From Peteryoungia rhizophila (GTDB taxonomy: Bacteria > Pseudomonadota > Alphaproteobacteria > Rhizobiales > Rhizobiaceae), in the NCBI RefSeq assembly GCF_004912145.1, contig NZ_STGT01000003.1, forward strand, positions 186,001 through 250,000: a DNA stretch of 64,000 bases, in the 5' to 3' direction. Each line of letters starts with the position of its first letter. Position 1 is the first letter of the stretch. A program made the position numbers and the translations under genes. The notes beneath the pieces were generated by a model, which had not been told where the DNA came from, did no database searches, and worked only from the letters and a program-made list of their open reading frames with translations. Positions 7,560 through 16,075 of this stretch are shown piece after piece.

Positions 7560-9397
7560 GCTTCATTTCCCTTCATGCCAGTGTCTGCCTTGCCCGAATA
7601 ACCTCGCGGCGTGTAGACCCAGGTCTTGCCGTCGCCGGTCGTCACCGTGCGGCTTTCCGACGAGCCGACGACCACCACGGTCAGCATGTCGACGTCATCC
7701 ACATTCAACTCGCCGAGCGGCACGGTGCGCACATGTTCGCCCTCACGGCCGAGATTGGTGGCGAGGATGACCGGCGTCGTGGCCGGACGGTATTTCAACA
7801 ATTCGTCGCGGGCATAGGCCAGTTGCGTGCGGCGCTTCATCGAAACCGGATTGTAGAAAGCGATGACGAAATCGCCCTCGCCTGCCGCCTTGACCCGGCG
7901 CTGGATATGCTCCCAGGGGGTCAAGAGGTCCGAGAGCGAGATGGTGCAGAAATCGTGGCCGAGCGGTGCGCCGATGCGTGCGGCGGCGGCCTGAAGCGCC
8001 GAGATACCCGGCGAGACCTGGACCTCGATGCGGCTTGCGCCATCGGTTATGCCACCCTTGTCGAAGAGTTCGAAGACCAGCGTTGCCATGGCATAGATGC
8101 CCGCGTCACCAGAGCAGACCAGCGCCACCGTCCTGCCCTCGCCCGCCAGTTCCATCGCATGCACGACGCGGGCCTCTTCCTTGCCGAGGTCGAAATCGTG
8201 GCGGGTCTTGCCGTCAGCCAGGGGCCCGAGCAGGTCGAGATAGAGCGAGTAGCCGACGAGATCGGTCGAGGCCTGGACCATGCGCGAGACCTCGGGCGAC
8301 CGCCAGCCTTCCGATCCCGGGCCGATGCCAACGACGAAGAGCGTGCCGCGGGCACGGCCGATCGATTGGGGGTCGAGGATGTCGGCGGCCCTGGCGATGG
8401 CGGCCGTCGCGCCCTTCGACTTGATCTTTTCGACAACGAGTTCGCCCTCGGCGCCGACAGCCGCAAGCGCTGCCCCTTCCGCAACACCGTGGCAGCCAAC
8501 TTCCGCGAAAACCACGTCTGACGGGTTCATCAGGCGCGGCGCCTCGGCTTCCAGTGTAGCCGCGGTGAAAAAGCGGGCCGGCACGCCGAAATGGGCTGCC
8601 ACTGCATGGATCGCCGTCTCGTCGGCCTTCAGGTCGATCGAGCAGACGGCGGCAAGGCTTTGCCGCGCAAAGCCGCCCTTGGCCAGTGCCTCTTCCGCAA
8701 GCGTGATCGCCTCCGCAGGCTTTGCGTGCCGCTCGCAGCCCATGCCGAGCACCAGCGTCTTCGGATGATAGACGAGTTCCAGCTCGCCGGCGGTCTTGTT
8801 CTGGTCGGTCACGGTCAGCGTCACACGGGCCTCTTGTTCAAATGGAAGTTTGGATTGGGTGAGCCAGGCGGCTGATGATGCGTGGAGCCTGACGCCGGCG
8901 CCCGCCACGAGCCCGGCCATCACCGCCTTGGCAGCGTTAGGATTGGCGAGCACATAACCCTCCGGCGGCTGATCGAGCGCCACGCCGAATTTTAGATCAC
9001 CAGCCGTTGTGACCGCGGCATGGGCGCCGAGTGACGTGGCAATGCTCCGAGCGAGATCGTTGGCGCCATGGTGACCGCCGAGCAGCGGCACGACCGAGGA
9101 GCCGTCTTCGGCAACTACGATGACCGGCGGTTCGGTCTGTTTGTCGCAGAGAAGAGGAGCGAGAAGGCGGATCAGAGCGCCCGAGGCCATGACGGCGACA
9201 ATCGGACGACCGGCGGAAAACAGCGCCTGGACGTGATCCTTCACGGAGGAAAACAGGACATCCGCACTTGCGACTCGCGCGACAGCGCCATGCAGTTCGC
9301 CGGAGATCCCCGCGGCAATCCGGCGACCGAGCGGGGCTGCGGCCTCATTCAGAATGACCACTGCGGGAATTGCCGGGGTCGCAGAAGCAGCGGCCAT
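7556..9397 (-). CDS. cobJ: CbiG-like / precorrin-3B C17-methyltransferase fusion (CbiG-CobJ)
   Basis: A 613-residue two-part protein. Residues ~1-345 resemble CbiG: an N-terminal half with LLGGHHGANDLARSIA and a CobE/CbiG C-terminal domain with LVLGMGCERHA. Residues ~351-613 are CobJ, beginning GTLFVVGIGPGSEGW and carrying VCSGDAGIYAMA, the SAM-binding region of C17-methyltransferases that contract the ring. In the anaerobic pathway CbiG opens the delta-lactone and releases the two-carbon fragment; the aerobic pathway has only the short CobE. The full CbiG module fused to CobJ is therefore notable. The gene overlaps cobI by one base and cobM by four. Confidence 0.9.
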   Translation of the reverse strand: MAAASATPAIPAVVILNEAAAPLGRRIAAGISGELHGAVARVASADVLFSSVKDHVQALFSAGRPIVAVMASGALIRLLAPLLCDKQTEPPVIVVAEDGSSVVPLLGGHHGANDLARSIATSLGAHAAVTTAGDLKFGVALDQPPEGYVLANPNAAKAVMAGLVAGAGVRLHASSAAWLTQSKLPFEQEARVTLTVTDQNKTAGELELVYHPKTLVLGMGCERHAKPAEAITLAEEALAKGGFARQSLAAVCSIDLKADETAIHAVAAHFGVPARFFTAATLEAEAPRLMNPSDVVFAEVGCHGVAEGAALAAVGAEGELVVEKIKSKGATAAIARAADILDPQSIGRARGTLFVVGIGPGSEGWRSPEVSRMVQASTDLVGYSLYLDLLGPLADGKTRHDFDLGKEEARVVHAMELAGEGRTVALVCSGDAGIYAMATLVFELFDKGGITDGASRIEVQVSPGISALQAAAARIGAPLGHDFCTISLSDLLTPWEHIQRRVKAAGEGDFVIAFYNPVSMKRRTQLAYARDELLKYRPATTPVILATNLGREGEHVRTVPLGELNVDDVDMLTVVVVGSSESRTVTTGDGKTWVYTPRGYSGKADTGMKGNEA

Positions 9398-10134
9398 CAG
9401 ACCACGCTTCCCAAGGTCTTTGCGAGCGCCGGATGCCAGCGCTCCTCGCCCTTGTAGATCAGGATCATCGAGAAATAGGGAGCGGTGTCGTCAGCGACGT
9501 CGGCCAACGGGACCAGCTTCTCTTCGGCAAGGCTGACGCGTTCGGCATAACCCGCCTGTGCCGTCAGTCCGAGGCTTTCGATCAGCGCGCGGATACGGGC
9601 GAAATGGCGGCCGAGCTTGATGATGGCGACGGCACCGGAGGCCTCGATGCGGGCAGCGAGGTCGTCGTCAGACAGCGGGCCTGGCAGCACCGTGAGGACG
9701 TCGTTGCGCGCAGCCAGCGGGCGACCGAGGCCAGCCGCGGCCGCCATCATCGAGGAGACGCCGGGCACGACCTCTGTCGGATAGCGATCGGCCAGCCGCT
9801 CGAAAAGATACATGAAGGAGCCATAGAAAAAGGGGTCTCCCTCGCAGAGCACCGCCACATCAGCCCCGGCATCGAGATGGCGAGACAGGGTTTCGGCGGC
9901 CTTTGTGTAGATGTCCTGCGCCGGGAAACGCTCGACGCGCATCGGCACGACGATCGGGACCTCCAGTTGGGCGGTGGTCAGATAGGGCGCCGCAATCTGG
10001 CGGGCAAAGCTCGGGCCGGTATCGGGTGCCGGATAGGCGACGACGGGGCAGCGCGTCAGGATACGATGGGCTTTCAGCGTCAGCAGTTCGGGATCGCCCG
10101 GGCCAAGGCCGAGGCCGTAGAGCTTACCGGTCAT
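9397..10134 (-). CDS. cobI: Precorrin-2 C20-methyltransferase
   Basis: Methylates precorrin-2 at C20 with SAM, the entry step to the corrin branch. The 245-residue protein starts LYGLGLGPGDPELLTLKA and carries LCEGDPFFYGSFMYL, both diagnostic of CobI/CbiL. The start is the ATG at 10134, with GGGAGAA upstream and a four-base overlap with the cobL stop; an in-frame longer version would read into cobL. It ends in a one-base TGATG overlap with the next gene. Confidence 0.95.
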   Translation of the reverse strand: MTGKLYGLGLGPGDPELLTLKAHRILTRCPVVAYPAPDTGPSFARQIAAPYLTTAQLEVPIVVPMRVERFPAQDIYTKAAETLSRHLDAGADVAVLCEGDPFFYGSFMYLFERLADRYPTEVVPGVSSMMAAAAGLGRPLAARNDVLTVLPGPLSDDDLAARIEASGAVAIIKLGRHFARIRALIESLGLTAQAGYAERVSLAEEKLVPLADVADDTAPYFSMILIYKGEERWHPALAKTLGSVV

Positions 10135-11372
10135 TCGACTTCTCCCTTTACAACCGTCCACATCGTGACCGGCATCAGTGACTTCCAGCCGCAATAGCGT
10201 CCGACCGGGGCGGCACGCGCCACCTGGATGCGGGCGAGATCCCCGCCATGGCGACTGCGCAGCTCCACGAGGCGCGCCTCGCCTTCGATCGTCACGGCAT
10301 TGGCAACCAGCCGCCCACCGGGTGGAAGTGCTGCCCAGCAGGCCTCGAACAATCCCTCCCCGCTGATGCCGCCGCCGATGAAGATCACGTCTGGTGTCTT
10401 CAGTCCTGCTAGCACTGCCGGCGCCTCGCCTTCGACCACGTCGAGGTCGGGCACGCCGAGCGTTTCAGCATTCTCCCGGATCATCGCCAGCCGCTCGGGC
10501 TTGGCCTCGATCGCGATCGCCCTGGTGCCCATGCCGGAGCGCATCCACTCGATCGCGATCGAGCCGCAGCCGGCACCGACATCCCAGAGGCGAGCATTCG
10601 GAAAGGGGGCGAGCTGGGCAAGCGTGGCCGCGCGGATCTCCCGCTTGGTCAGCTGGCCGTCATGACGGAAGGCATCGTCGGGCAGACCGGGCACAGCAGC
10701 CAGAAGCGGTCCGTCCCAGGCGCAATCGATGGCCAGCGTGTTGAAATCAGAGATCACCGGGCAAGTCTCGGCCATTTCGAGCGCCGTCATGCGGAGCAGA
10801 CGCTCTTTCGTGCCGCCCATATGTTCCAGCACATGCAGGACAGATGCGCCAAAGCCGCGTTCGGCCAGCAGGACGGCCGCAGTCTGGACCGTCGATGCGT
10901 CCGAGGTCAACGCCAAGATGCGGGCACGCGGCATGACATGGCGATTGAGGAAGGCCAGTGGGCGGCCATGCAGGGAGATCTGCGTCACCGATTGCAGCGG
11001 CCATCCGAGCCGGGCGGCGGCCAGCGAAAAGGCGGAAGGGCTCGGCAGAACGAACATCTCTTCCGCCGCCACATAGCGCCGGAGCGTCGCGCCGATGCCG
11101 AAATGCATAGGGTCGCCAGTGGCGAGCACCGTGACCGGGGTGCCGCGCAGTTTCACGATTTCGGCCAGCGTCTCGCGGAAGCCGGCGCCCCAGGTGAGGA
11201 TGCGTTTCAGATCCGGCAGGCTCGATCCGTCAATCACGGCATCCAGCCGCTCGCCGATGACGAGCGTCTCCGCCTGCCAGACGACGGCCTGGGCCTCAGG
11301 GGTGAGGCTTTCGAGCCCGTTGTCGCCAATGCCGATGATGGTAAGCCAGGGGCCGTGCAGCGCGTCAGACAT
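10131..11372 (-). CDS. cobL: Precorrin-6Y C5,15-methyltransferase (decarboxylating)
   Basis: A bifunctional enzyme: the N-terminal CbiE-like half (about residues 1-200, start WLTIIGIGDNGLESLT, then LATGDPMHFGIGATL) and the C-terminal CbiT-like half (about 220-413, Rossmann SAM site DVGAGCGSIAIEW) methylate C5 and C15 and remove the C12 acetate carboxyl. Length 413 residues is normal for CobL. The ATG at 11372 is chosen because it sits eight bases inside the cobH end, giving tight coupling; the longer frame has no ribosome site. No separate cobK is adjacent, unlike many rhizobial clusters. Confidence 0.95.
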   Translation of the reverse strand: MSDALHGPWLTIIGIGDNGLESLTPEAQAVVWQAETLVIGERLDAVIDGSSLPDLKRILTWGAGFRETLAEIVKLRGTPVTVLATGDPMHFGIGATLRRYVAAEEMFVLPSPSAFSLAAARLGWPLQSVTQISLHGRPLAFLNRHVMPRARILALTSDASTVQTAAVLLAERGFGASVLHVLEHMGGTKERLLRMTALEMAETCPVISDFNTLAIDCAWDGPLLAAVPGLPDDAFRHDGQLTKREIRAATLAQLAPFPNARLWDVGAGCGSIAIEWMRSGMGTRAIAIEAKPERLAMIRENAETLGVPDLDVVEGEAPAVLAGLKTPDVIFIGGGISGEGLFEACWAALPPGGRLVANAVTIEGEARLVELRSRHGGDLARIQVARAAPVGRYCGWKSLMPVTMWTVVKGEVE

Positions 11373-12981
11373 TGGTGCCGAGCCCTCCCGCCAGCGCATT
11401 GACGGCGGCCGATGCCATGGCCGAACCACCACGGCGGCCACGCACCGCGATATAGGGAATGCCGCGGCTGTCGGCGATCAGGGCATCCTTGCTTTCGGCA
11501 GCACCGACGAAGCCAACGGGCATGCCGAGGATGATGGCCGGTTTCGGGGCACCTGCATCGATACGTTCCAGCAGGCGAAACAGCGCCGTCGGTGCATTGC
11601 CGATGGCGACGACGGCACCATTCAGATGCTCGTCCCAAAGGTCGACCTGGGCGGCGGAGCGGGTGTTGCCGATTTCGTCAGCCTTCGGGCGCACGCGCTC
11701 GTCGTTCAACAGGCAAAGGATTTCGTTTTCGGCAGGCATCAGACGCCGGATCACGCCGTGGCGCACCATCTCGACATCCACGAGAACGGGCGCACCTTTC
11801 TCGAGTGCTGCAGCGCCCGCCTCGAAAGCGGCATCGGAGTAAGCAATGTCATCGGCCAGATCCACCATGCCGCAGGCGTGGATGAGACGGATGACAAGCG
11901 GCTGGATCACGGACGGGAAACGATCGAGACCGGCCTCGGCGCGGATCGTTGCAAAGGACTGGCGGTAGATCTCGGCGGGGTCGCGGATGTAATCAAGGAG
12001 TTCCATCTTGGCGGCGCCTGCCGTATTCCGCTCTGCCCCCTTGTGGAGGAGATGGCCGGCAGGCCAGAGGGGGGTGTCCGCCTGCGCAACCTCCAGCTCT
12101 CGATGGCCGATGCCCAGCACCCAGCCCTCTTCCGCGATGGACACGGCGACATCCTCGTCATTCAACATCGGCGGGCGCTCTAACAGCCTTGCCAGGCGTC
12201 CATCCGTATCGAAGCGCGCAAAAGCTTCCGCTACCGTTCTCACCTGCGCTGCGTCCTTCACCTCGTCTCCGGCAGCGAGGGTGAACAGCGAGGGATAGAT
12301 CTCGGCAAAGACAACAGGCTTTTCGAAGCTCGAGGCGAAACCCGTCTGGAAAGGCCAGACCGCGATCCGATCCCCCAGTCCGCTCTCGTCAAGGAACCGC
12401 GACAGGCGGGCAATGCCGAGCAGGGTCTGGCTTCCCACCGAGCCGTTATAGGTCAGTTGCCAGACGGATTTTGCGCCCTTGGCAAAGTGTTCGGAGCGCC
12501 GGAACGATAGGGGTGCGGATGCTGGCGGCAGCGGTTTCTTGTCGCCGAGATCCGGGTAGTCGTGCTGGTGCGGCCTGCCCCAGAAACGCGGCTCGCCGGG
12601 GAAATAGCTGGCGTTCCAACGCGAGGCGAGGTCGAAGCGGTTGTTTCTGTTGTCCGCTCCATCCTCGATCTCGGCGGCGATCTTGCGCCAAAGCGTACGC
12701 CAGTCGGCCCGACCCGTCAGGCGCTCGGCTGTGCCGGCCGGATAGCCGAAGGCGAAGTCGAAGCCACAGAGAAGGCGTTCGCCCTCCCCGATCGCAGCCC
12801 GCACAACGGTATCCAGCCGATCCATGAACACATGGCGTGTGGGGAAGTTCTCCACCCAGTCGATGACACATCGATCGCCGTCACGCCGGGCAAGGCAACC
12901 CCAGAGCGAATTCTTGCCGGAGACCGGTTGCCCGGCCCCGGACCAGTCGACGATCAGGATGCGATCGAACTGCGGCATCAT
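11365..12981 (-). CDS. cobH: Fusion: uncharacterised N-terminal domain + precorrin-8X methylmutase
   Basis: Residues ~326-538 are precorrin-8X methylmutase, which moves a methyl from C11 to C12 to give hydrogenobyrinate: MELLDYIRDPAEIYRQSF, then VDVEMVRHGV and IILGMPVGFVGAAESK are family signatures. Residues 1-~320 form a separate domain starting ILIVDWSGAGQPVSGKNS that I cannot assign to a corrin enzyme; the early Asp-Trp-Ser resembles RNase H-like DUF429 proteins. An internal ATG at 12006 (residue 326) would yield a normal-length CobH, but no good ribosome site precedes it, so a true fusion is favoured. The start overlaps the cbiX stop by four bases. Confidence 0.85.
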   Translation of the reverse strand: MMPQFDRILIVDWSGAGQPVSGKNSLWGCLARRDGDRCVIDWVENFPTRHVFMDRLDTVVRAAIGEGERLLCGFDFAFGYPAGTAERLTGRADWRTLWRKIAAEIEDGADNRNNRFDLASRWNASYFPGEPRFWGRPHQHDYPDLGDKKPLPPASAPLSFRRSEHFAKGAKSVWQLTYNGSVGSQTLLGIARLSRFLDESGLGDRIAVWPFQTGFASSFEKPVVFAEIYPSLFTLAAGDEVKDAAQVRTVAEAFARFDTDGRLARLLERPPMLNDEDVAVSIAEEGWVLGIGHRELEVAQADTPLWPAGHLLHKGAERNTAGAAKMELLDYIRDPAEIYRQSFATIRAEAGLDRFPSVIQPLVIRLIHACGMVDLADDIAYSDAAFEAGAAALEKGAPVLVDVEMVRHGVIRRLMPAENEILCLLNDERVRPKADEIGNTRSAAQVDLWDEHLNGAVVAIGNAPTALFRLLERIDAGAPKPAIILGMPVGFVGAAESKDALIADSRGIPYIAVRGRRGGSAMASAAVNALAGGLGTNV

Positions 12982-14291
12982 TTTTTCTTCTGCATCGACT
13001 TCGGTCCCAGCGGATGGTCTGCATGGGGATAAGGCGCATGGTGATGGCCGTGGTCGTGACCATGGTTGTGATCGTGACCATGCGAATGCGCATGGTCATG
13101 GTCATGGTGAGCATGATCGTGGTCAGGATGTCCACAGCCGCAATTGGGTCCATGCTCGTGGCTTGTCAGCTTGCCGGAAGACGGTGCATCCATCACGGCC
13201 TGCAGGGAGGCATCGGGTGCGGCGTTCAGCAGGTGGCCATATTTGCCGCCGAGTGTCGTTTGCGGCGCGTAGTCGAAGGCAGGTGCCAGCGGGGCCGGTT
13301 CGGCATGGCTGTGCACCGGCGTCCAGGGCAGGCCATGCTCACGACAGAAATCGGGATCGCGGCAGGAGGCATCGCAATCGCCCTTGCAGGGACAGTTTTC
13401 GAGCCCGCCGCCGATGCCCTCGACATGGTGGTGATGGCTTTCCTGGGGCTGGCCCACGTCAGCCTCGAAGCCGAGTACCTGTTCGCGATACTTGCACATC
13501 TGGCAGTTCATCACGGCCGCGCCTTCGAGGATCTCCTTCACCCGATCCTGGAAGGCATCGAGGACCAGCGGGTGATCGTTGAGATAACTCGCCTTGACGA
13601 ACTGGATCTCCGGGTAACGGGCAGCGACTTCGTCGGTATAGCTGTAGATGCGCTTCACAAGCACGCCGGTGAAGAGGAAATACGGGAAGACGACGATGCG
13701 CTTGTAGCCGAGCTTTGCGGCATGGGTCAGCCCCGGCTCCACCAGCGGGAAGGTCACACCCGAATAACAGGTCTCGCCCCAGCCGAAGCCCATGCCTTCC
13801 CAGAGCATGCGCATAACCTTGGTGGCGTTGGAATTGGCATCCGGATCGGATGAGCCGCGGCCGACGACCATCAGCAGCGTGTCATGCTTCTCGACGAAGC
13901 CGAGCGTTTCGTTCGCCTCATCGACGGCCGCTTGAATGCGATCACCGGCGGCGCGGATCATCTTCAGGTCGATGCCAAGCTCGCGGCCGTAATTTATCAC
14001 CATGCCCGGGTTCTGGGCTTGGTAGGTGTTGAGCACCGAGGGAATGTCGTTCTTGGCATGTCCTGCGGCAAACAGCATGCCGGGGACGGCCAGCACGCGG
14101 GTCACGCCCTGTTCGCGCAGGCTGTCGAGACCGGCTGAGATCACCGGATTGCAGAATTCGAGATAGCCGTATTCGACCGGCATGTCGGGATTGCGGGCGC
14201 GCAGCGCCTCCGCGATCACGGCGAATTCCTTTGCCGCATTCTGATTGCGGCTGCCGTGGCCGCAGACCATGATTCCGAGTTTTTCTGCCAT
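12978..14291 (-). CDS. cbiX: CbiX-type sirohydrochlorin/precorrin chelatase with Cys and His-rich tail
   Basis: 437 residues. The N-terminal two-thirds is a duplicated CbiX chelatase (GIMVCGHGSRNQNAA at the start, VVGRGSSDPDANSNATK for the second half). A MNCQMCKY motif (~261) matches the MxCxxC iron-sulfur site of long CbiX proteins. A further Cys cluster (CPCKGDCDASC) and a very His-rich C-terminus (about 400-425) follow, likely for metal storage or delivery. CbiX inserts cobalt (or iron) into sirohydrochlorin in the anaerobic route, yet this genome has the aerobic CobN. The start ATG 14291 follows GGGAGG. It is the first gene of operon I. Confidence 0.85.
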   Translation of the reverse strand: MAEKLGIMVCGHGSRNQNAAKEFAVIAEALRARNPDMPVEYGYLEFCNPVISAGLDSLREQGVTRVLAVPGMLFAAGHAKNDIPSVLNTYQAQNPGMVINYGRELGIDLKMIRAAGDRIQAAVDEANETLGFVEKHDTLLMVVGRGSSDPDANSNATKVMRMLWEGMGFGWGETCYSGVTFPLVEPGLTHAAKLGYKRIVVFPYFLFTGVLVKRIYSYTDEVAARYPEIQFVKASYLNDHPLVLDAFQDRVKEILEGAAVMNCQMCKYREQVLGFEADVGQPQESHHHHVEGIGGGLENCPCKGDCDASCRDPDFCREHGLPWTPVHSHAEPAPLAPAFDYAPQTTLGGKYGHLLNAAPDASLQAVMDAPSSGKLTSHEHGPNCGCGHPDHDHAHHDHDHAHSHGHDHNHGHDHGHHHAPYPHADHPLGPKSMQKKK

Positions 14292-14640
14292 GACGAAAGG
14301 CCTCCCTGCTTCGTTTTGTCTGCCTGTACGAAGCGCCGAACCTTCCACCTATTCCGGCGTGGTCCATGGCCTTTGGGACAGCTCCGGAATTGGCCCCCTG
14401 ATTGGGTCGGCCGCACCGGACTATTTCCAGCCTGTCGAACAGGCGCCGTCGCACATTACCCTGAGCTTTATCGAAGCGTCACCGAACGGTCAAACCGGAT
14501 TGCGGCGCTTTGTGTGACGGAAACGGCAGTTCACAGAATGTCCCCTCTGCGACCCGCACGACATGCCTTGCGCAGTTGCGCAGCCTGATGGATTGGTTCA
14601 CAAGACGGCACATTTCACGCCCTCCTCTGACGAGTCTCCC
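14292..14640 (+). other. Divergent intergenic region between cbiX and TSUP gene
   Basis: 349 bases without a supported gene. On the minus strand it must contain the promoter of the corrin operon. A TCCGG...CCGGA stem near 14360-14430 vaguely recalls cobalamin-aptamer spacing, but the CGCAACTGT, GCCACTGG and B12-box elements are missing. No other structure is supported. Confidence 0.4.
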
Positions 14641-15426
14641 GTGGCCGATCTCGCCTTCCAAGCCTTGCTGCTCTTGTTCGTCGCCGCCTTCATCGCAGGT
14701 TTCATCGATTCGATTGCCGGTGGTGGCGGGCTGATCACCATACCGGCCATGCTGATCGCCGGCATTCCGCCCCTCGAAACGCTCGGCACAAACAAGCTGC
14801 AATCCATGTTCGGAGCAGCTTCGGCCACCATCGCCTATGCCCGCAAGGGACATGTGGACCTGAAGAAGCAGTTGCCGATGGCCGCTATGGCCGTCATCGG
14901 CGGTGCGGTGGGCGCGTTGATCGCGACATTCGTGCCCGGCGACGTTCTGCGGGTGATGATGCCTTTCCTGCTCGTCGCCATCGCGCTCTATTTCGCGCTC
15001 AAGCCCAACATTTCCGACGAGGACCGCCACCAGCGTATGACGCCGTTTGTCTTCGGCGTGACGCTGGTGCCGCTGATCGGCCTCTACGACGGTGTGTTCG
15101 GCCCAGGCACCGGCTCCTTCTTCATGCTCGCCTTTGTCTCGCTCGCCGGCTTCGGCCTGCTGAAGGCGACCGCTCACACCAAGCTCCTCAACCTCGGCTC
15201 GAATGTCGGTGCCTTTCTGGTCTTCCTCGCAAGCGGCGTGGTCCTCTGGAAGGTCGGCCTCCTGATGGGCGTCGGACAATTCCTCGGCGCCCAGACCGGC
15301 TCACGCTTTGCCATGCGCAAGGGGGCCAAGATCATCAAGCCGCTGCTGGTCGTCACCTGTGTCGCACTCGCCATCCGTCTGCTTGCTGACCCGACCAATC
15401 CGATCCGGGTGTGGATCGGCATCTGA
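14641..15426 (+). CDS. TSUP (TauE/SafE) family permease
   Basis: An integral membrane transporter of the sulfite-exporter TauE/SafE family, 261 residues with about eight hydrophobic segments. The first repeat carries FIDSIAGGGGLITIPAM and NKLQSMFGAA, the second LYDGVFGPGTGSFFMLAF and TKLLNLGSNVGA, the duplicated signatures of the family. The start is placed at a GTG (14641) because the hydrophobic helix follows closely; an in-frame ATG at 14563 would add 26 unlikely residues, and neither has a strong ribosome site. The substrate (sulfite, sulfonate or other anion) is unknown. Confidence 0.85.
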   Translation: MADLAFQALLLLFVAAFIAGFIDSIAGGGGLITIPAMLIAGIPPLETLGTNKLQSMFGAASATIAYARKGHVDLKKQLPMAAMAVIGGAVGALIATFVPGDVLRVMMPFLLVAIALYFALKPNISDEDRHQRMTPFVFGVTLVPLIGLYDGVFGPGTGSFFMLAFVSLAGFGLLKATAHTKLLNLGSNVGAFLVFLASGVVLWKVGLLMGVGQFLGAQTGSRFAMRKGAKIIKPLLVVTCVALAIRLLADPTNPIRVWIGI

Positions 15427-15501
15427 AGACTCCCTACCTTGCAGAGCGAGAGCGTAGCGCTATATTTGTTCTCGGCAATTCAGGTCCCGCAGAGAGGAAC
15501 T

Positions 15502-15756
15502 ATGGCAAAGACAGCTCTCGATCTTGGAGCTCATTGGCTGAACTTTATAGATGAGAAGGTCAAGAGCGGTCGATATGCGTCTGCGGACGAGGTCGTGCGC
15601 GATGCGCTGAAAGGCCTCGAGGATCAGGACCGCAAGCTTGCAGACGTTCTTCTACAAATCGATGAAGGCCGGCAACAGGCGAAGGCGGGAGTGTTTGTCG
15701 ACGACGATTTTCTCGACCGTCTGATCGAGGCGGATGTCGAGGTCGATCACCGTTGA
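15502..15756 (+). CDS. parD: ParD-type ribbon-helix-helix antitoxin
   Basis: An 84-residue antitoxin, likely dimeric, repressing its own promoter and neutralising the adjacent toxin. The RHH pattern is visible: LDLGAHWLNFIDEKVKSGRYASADEVVRDALKGLE, in two parts, is the ParD strand and helices (residues ~4-40), and the acidic C-terminus (DDDFLDRLIEADVEVD) is the toxin-binding tail. The start ATG 15502 has AGAGAGG upstream. The stop overlaps the TTG start of parE. Confidence 0.85.
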   Translation: MAKTALDLGAHWLNFIDEKVKSGRYASADEVVRDALKGLEDQDRKLADVLLQIDEGRQQAKAGVFVDDDFLDRLIEADVEVDHR

Positions 15757-16049
15757 GCGGCCGCTATCGCCTGACGCCGAAAGCGGCTGATGATATCAAG
15801 GCGATTAATGACTATACCGCTCGGCGTTGGGGCAATGAGCAGCGCCGCAAGTACCTCGGCGAACTCAGGCACCGGTTCATATGGCTTGCCGAGCACCCTC
15901 TCCTTGGTCGGGCGCGAACCGAATTGCGTGATAACTGCTATTCCTATCCCCAGGGTGAGCACCTGATCTTCTACGCCATCAGGTCTCCCAACATCGAAGT
16001 TCTCTCAGTGATCCATAACAGATCGCTTCCAGATTTTCTTCGGCGCTGA
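15753..16049 (+). CDS. parE: ParE-type toxin (RelE/ParE superfamily)
   Basis: A 98-residue toxin; ParE proteins poison DNA gyrase, whereas RelE relatives cleave mRNA. Family marks are LTPKAADDIKAINDYTARRWG at the N-terminus in two parts, LAEHPLLGRARTEL in the middle and HLIFYAI...VLSVIHNR at the end. It uses a TTG start overlapping the parD stop, so translation depends on the antitoxin frame. The module sits between the TSUP permease and the end of cobO, convergent with the latter, and may be a mobile acquisition. Confidence 0.85.
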   Translation: MSGRYRLTPKAADDIKAINDYTARRWGNEQRRKYLGELRHRFIWLAEHPLLGRARTELRDNCYSYPQGEHLIFYAIRSPNIEVLSVIHNRSLPDFLRR

Positions 16050-16075
16050 GTACTCAGCCCTGAGCCGTTCGCCCA

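Noticed and set aside
12004-12006. Independent cobH start splitting the fusion
   Set aside because: No ribosome binding site precedes it, and the frame is open and protein-like throughout.
13030-13135. Short tandem repeat or CRISPR-like pattern
   Set aside because: It is the codon pattern of the His/Asp-rich tail of CbiX; no regular spacers.
14292-14640. Possible second cobalamin riboswitch ahead of cbiX
   Set aside because: Some spacing is reminiscent (CCGGTG, CCGGAGCTG), but the CGCAACTGT, GCCACTGG and B12-box elements are missing.
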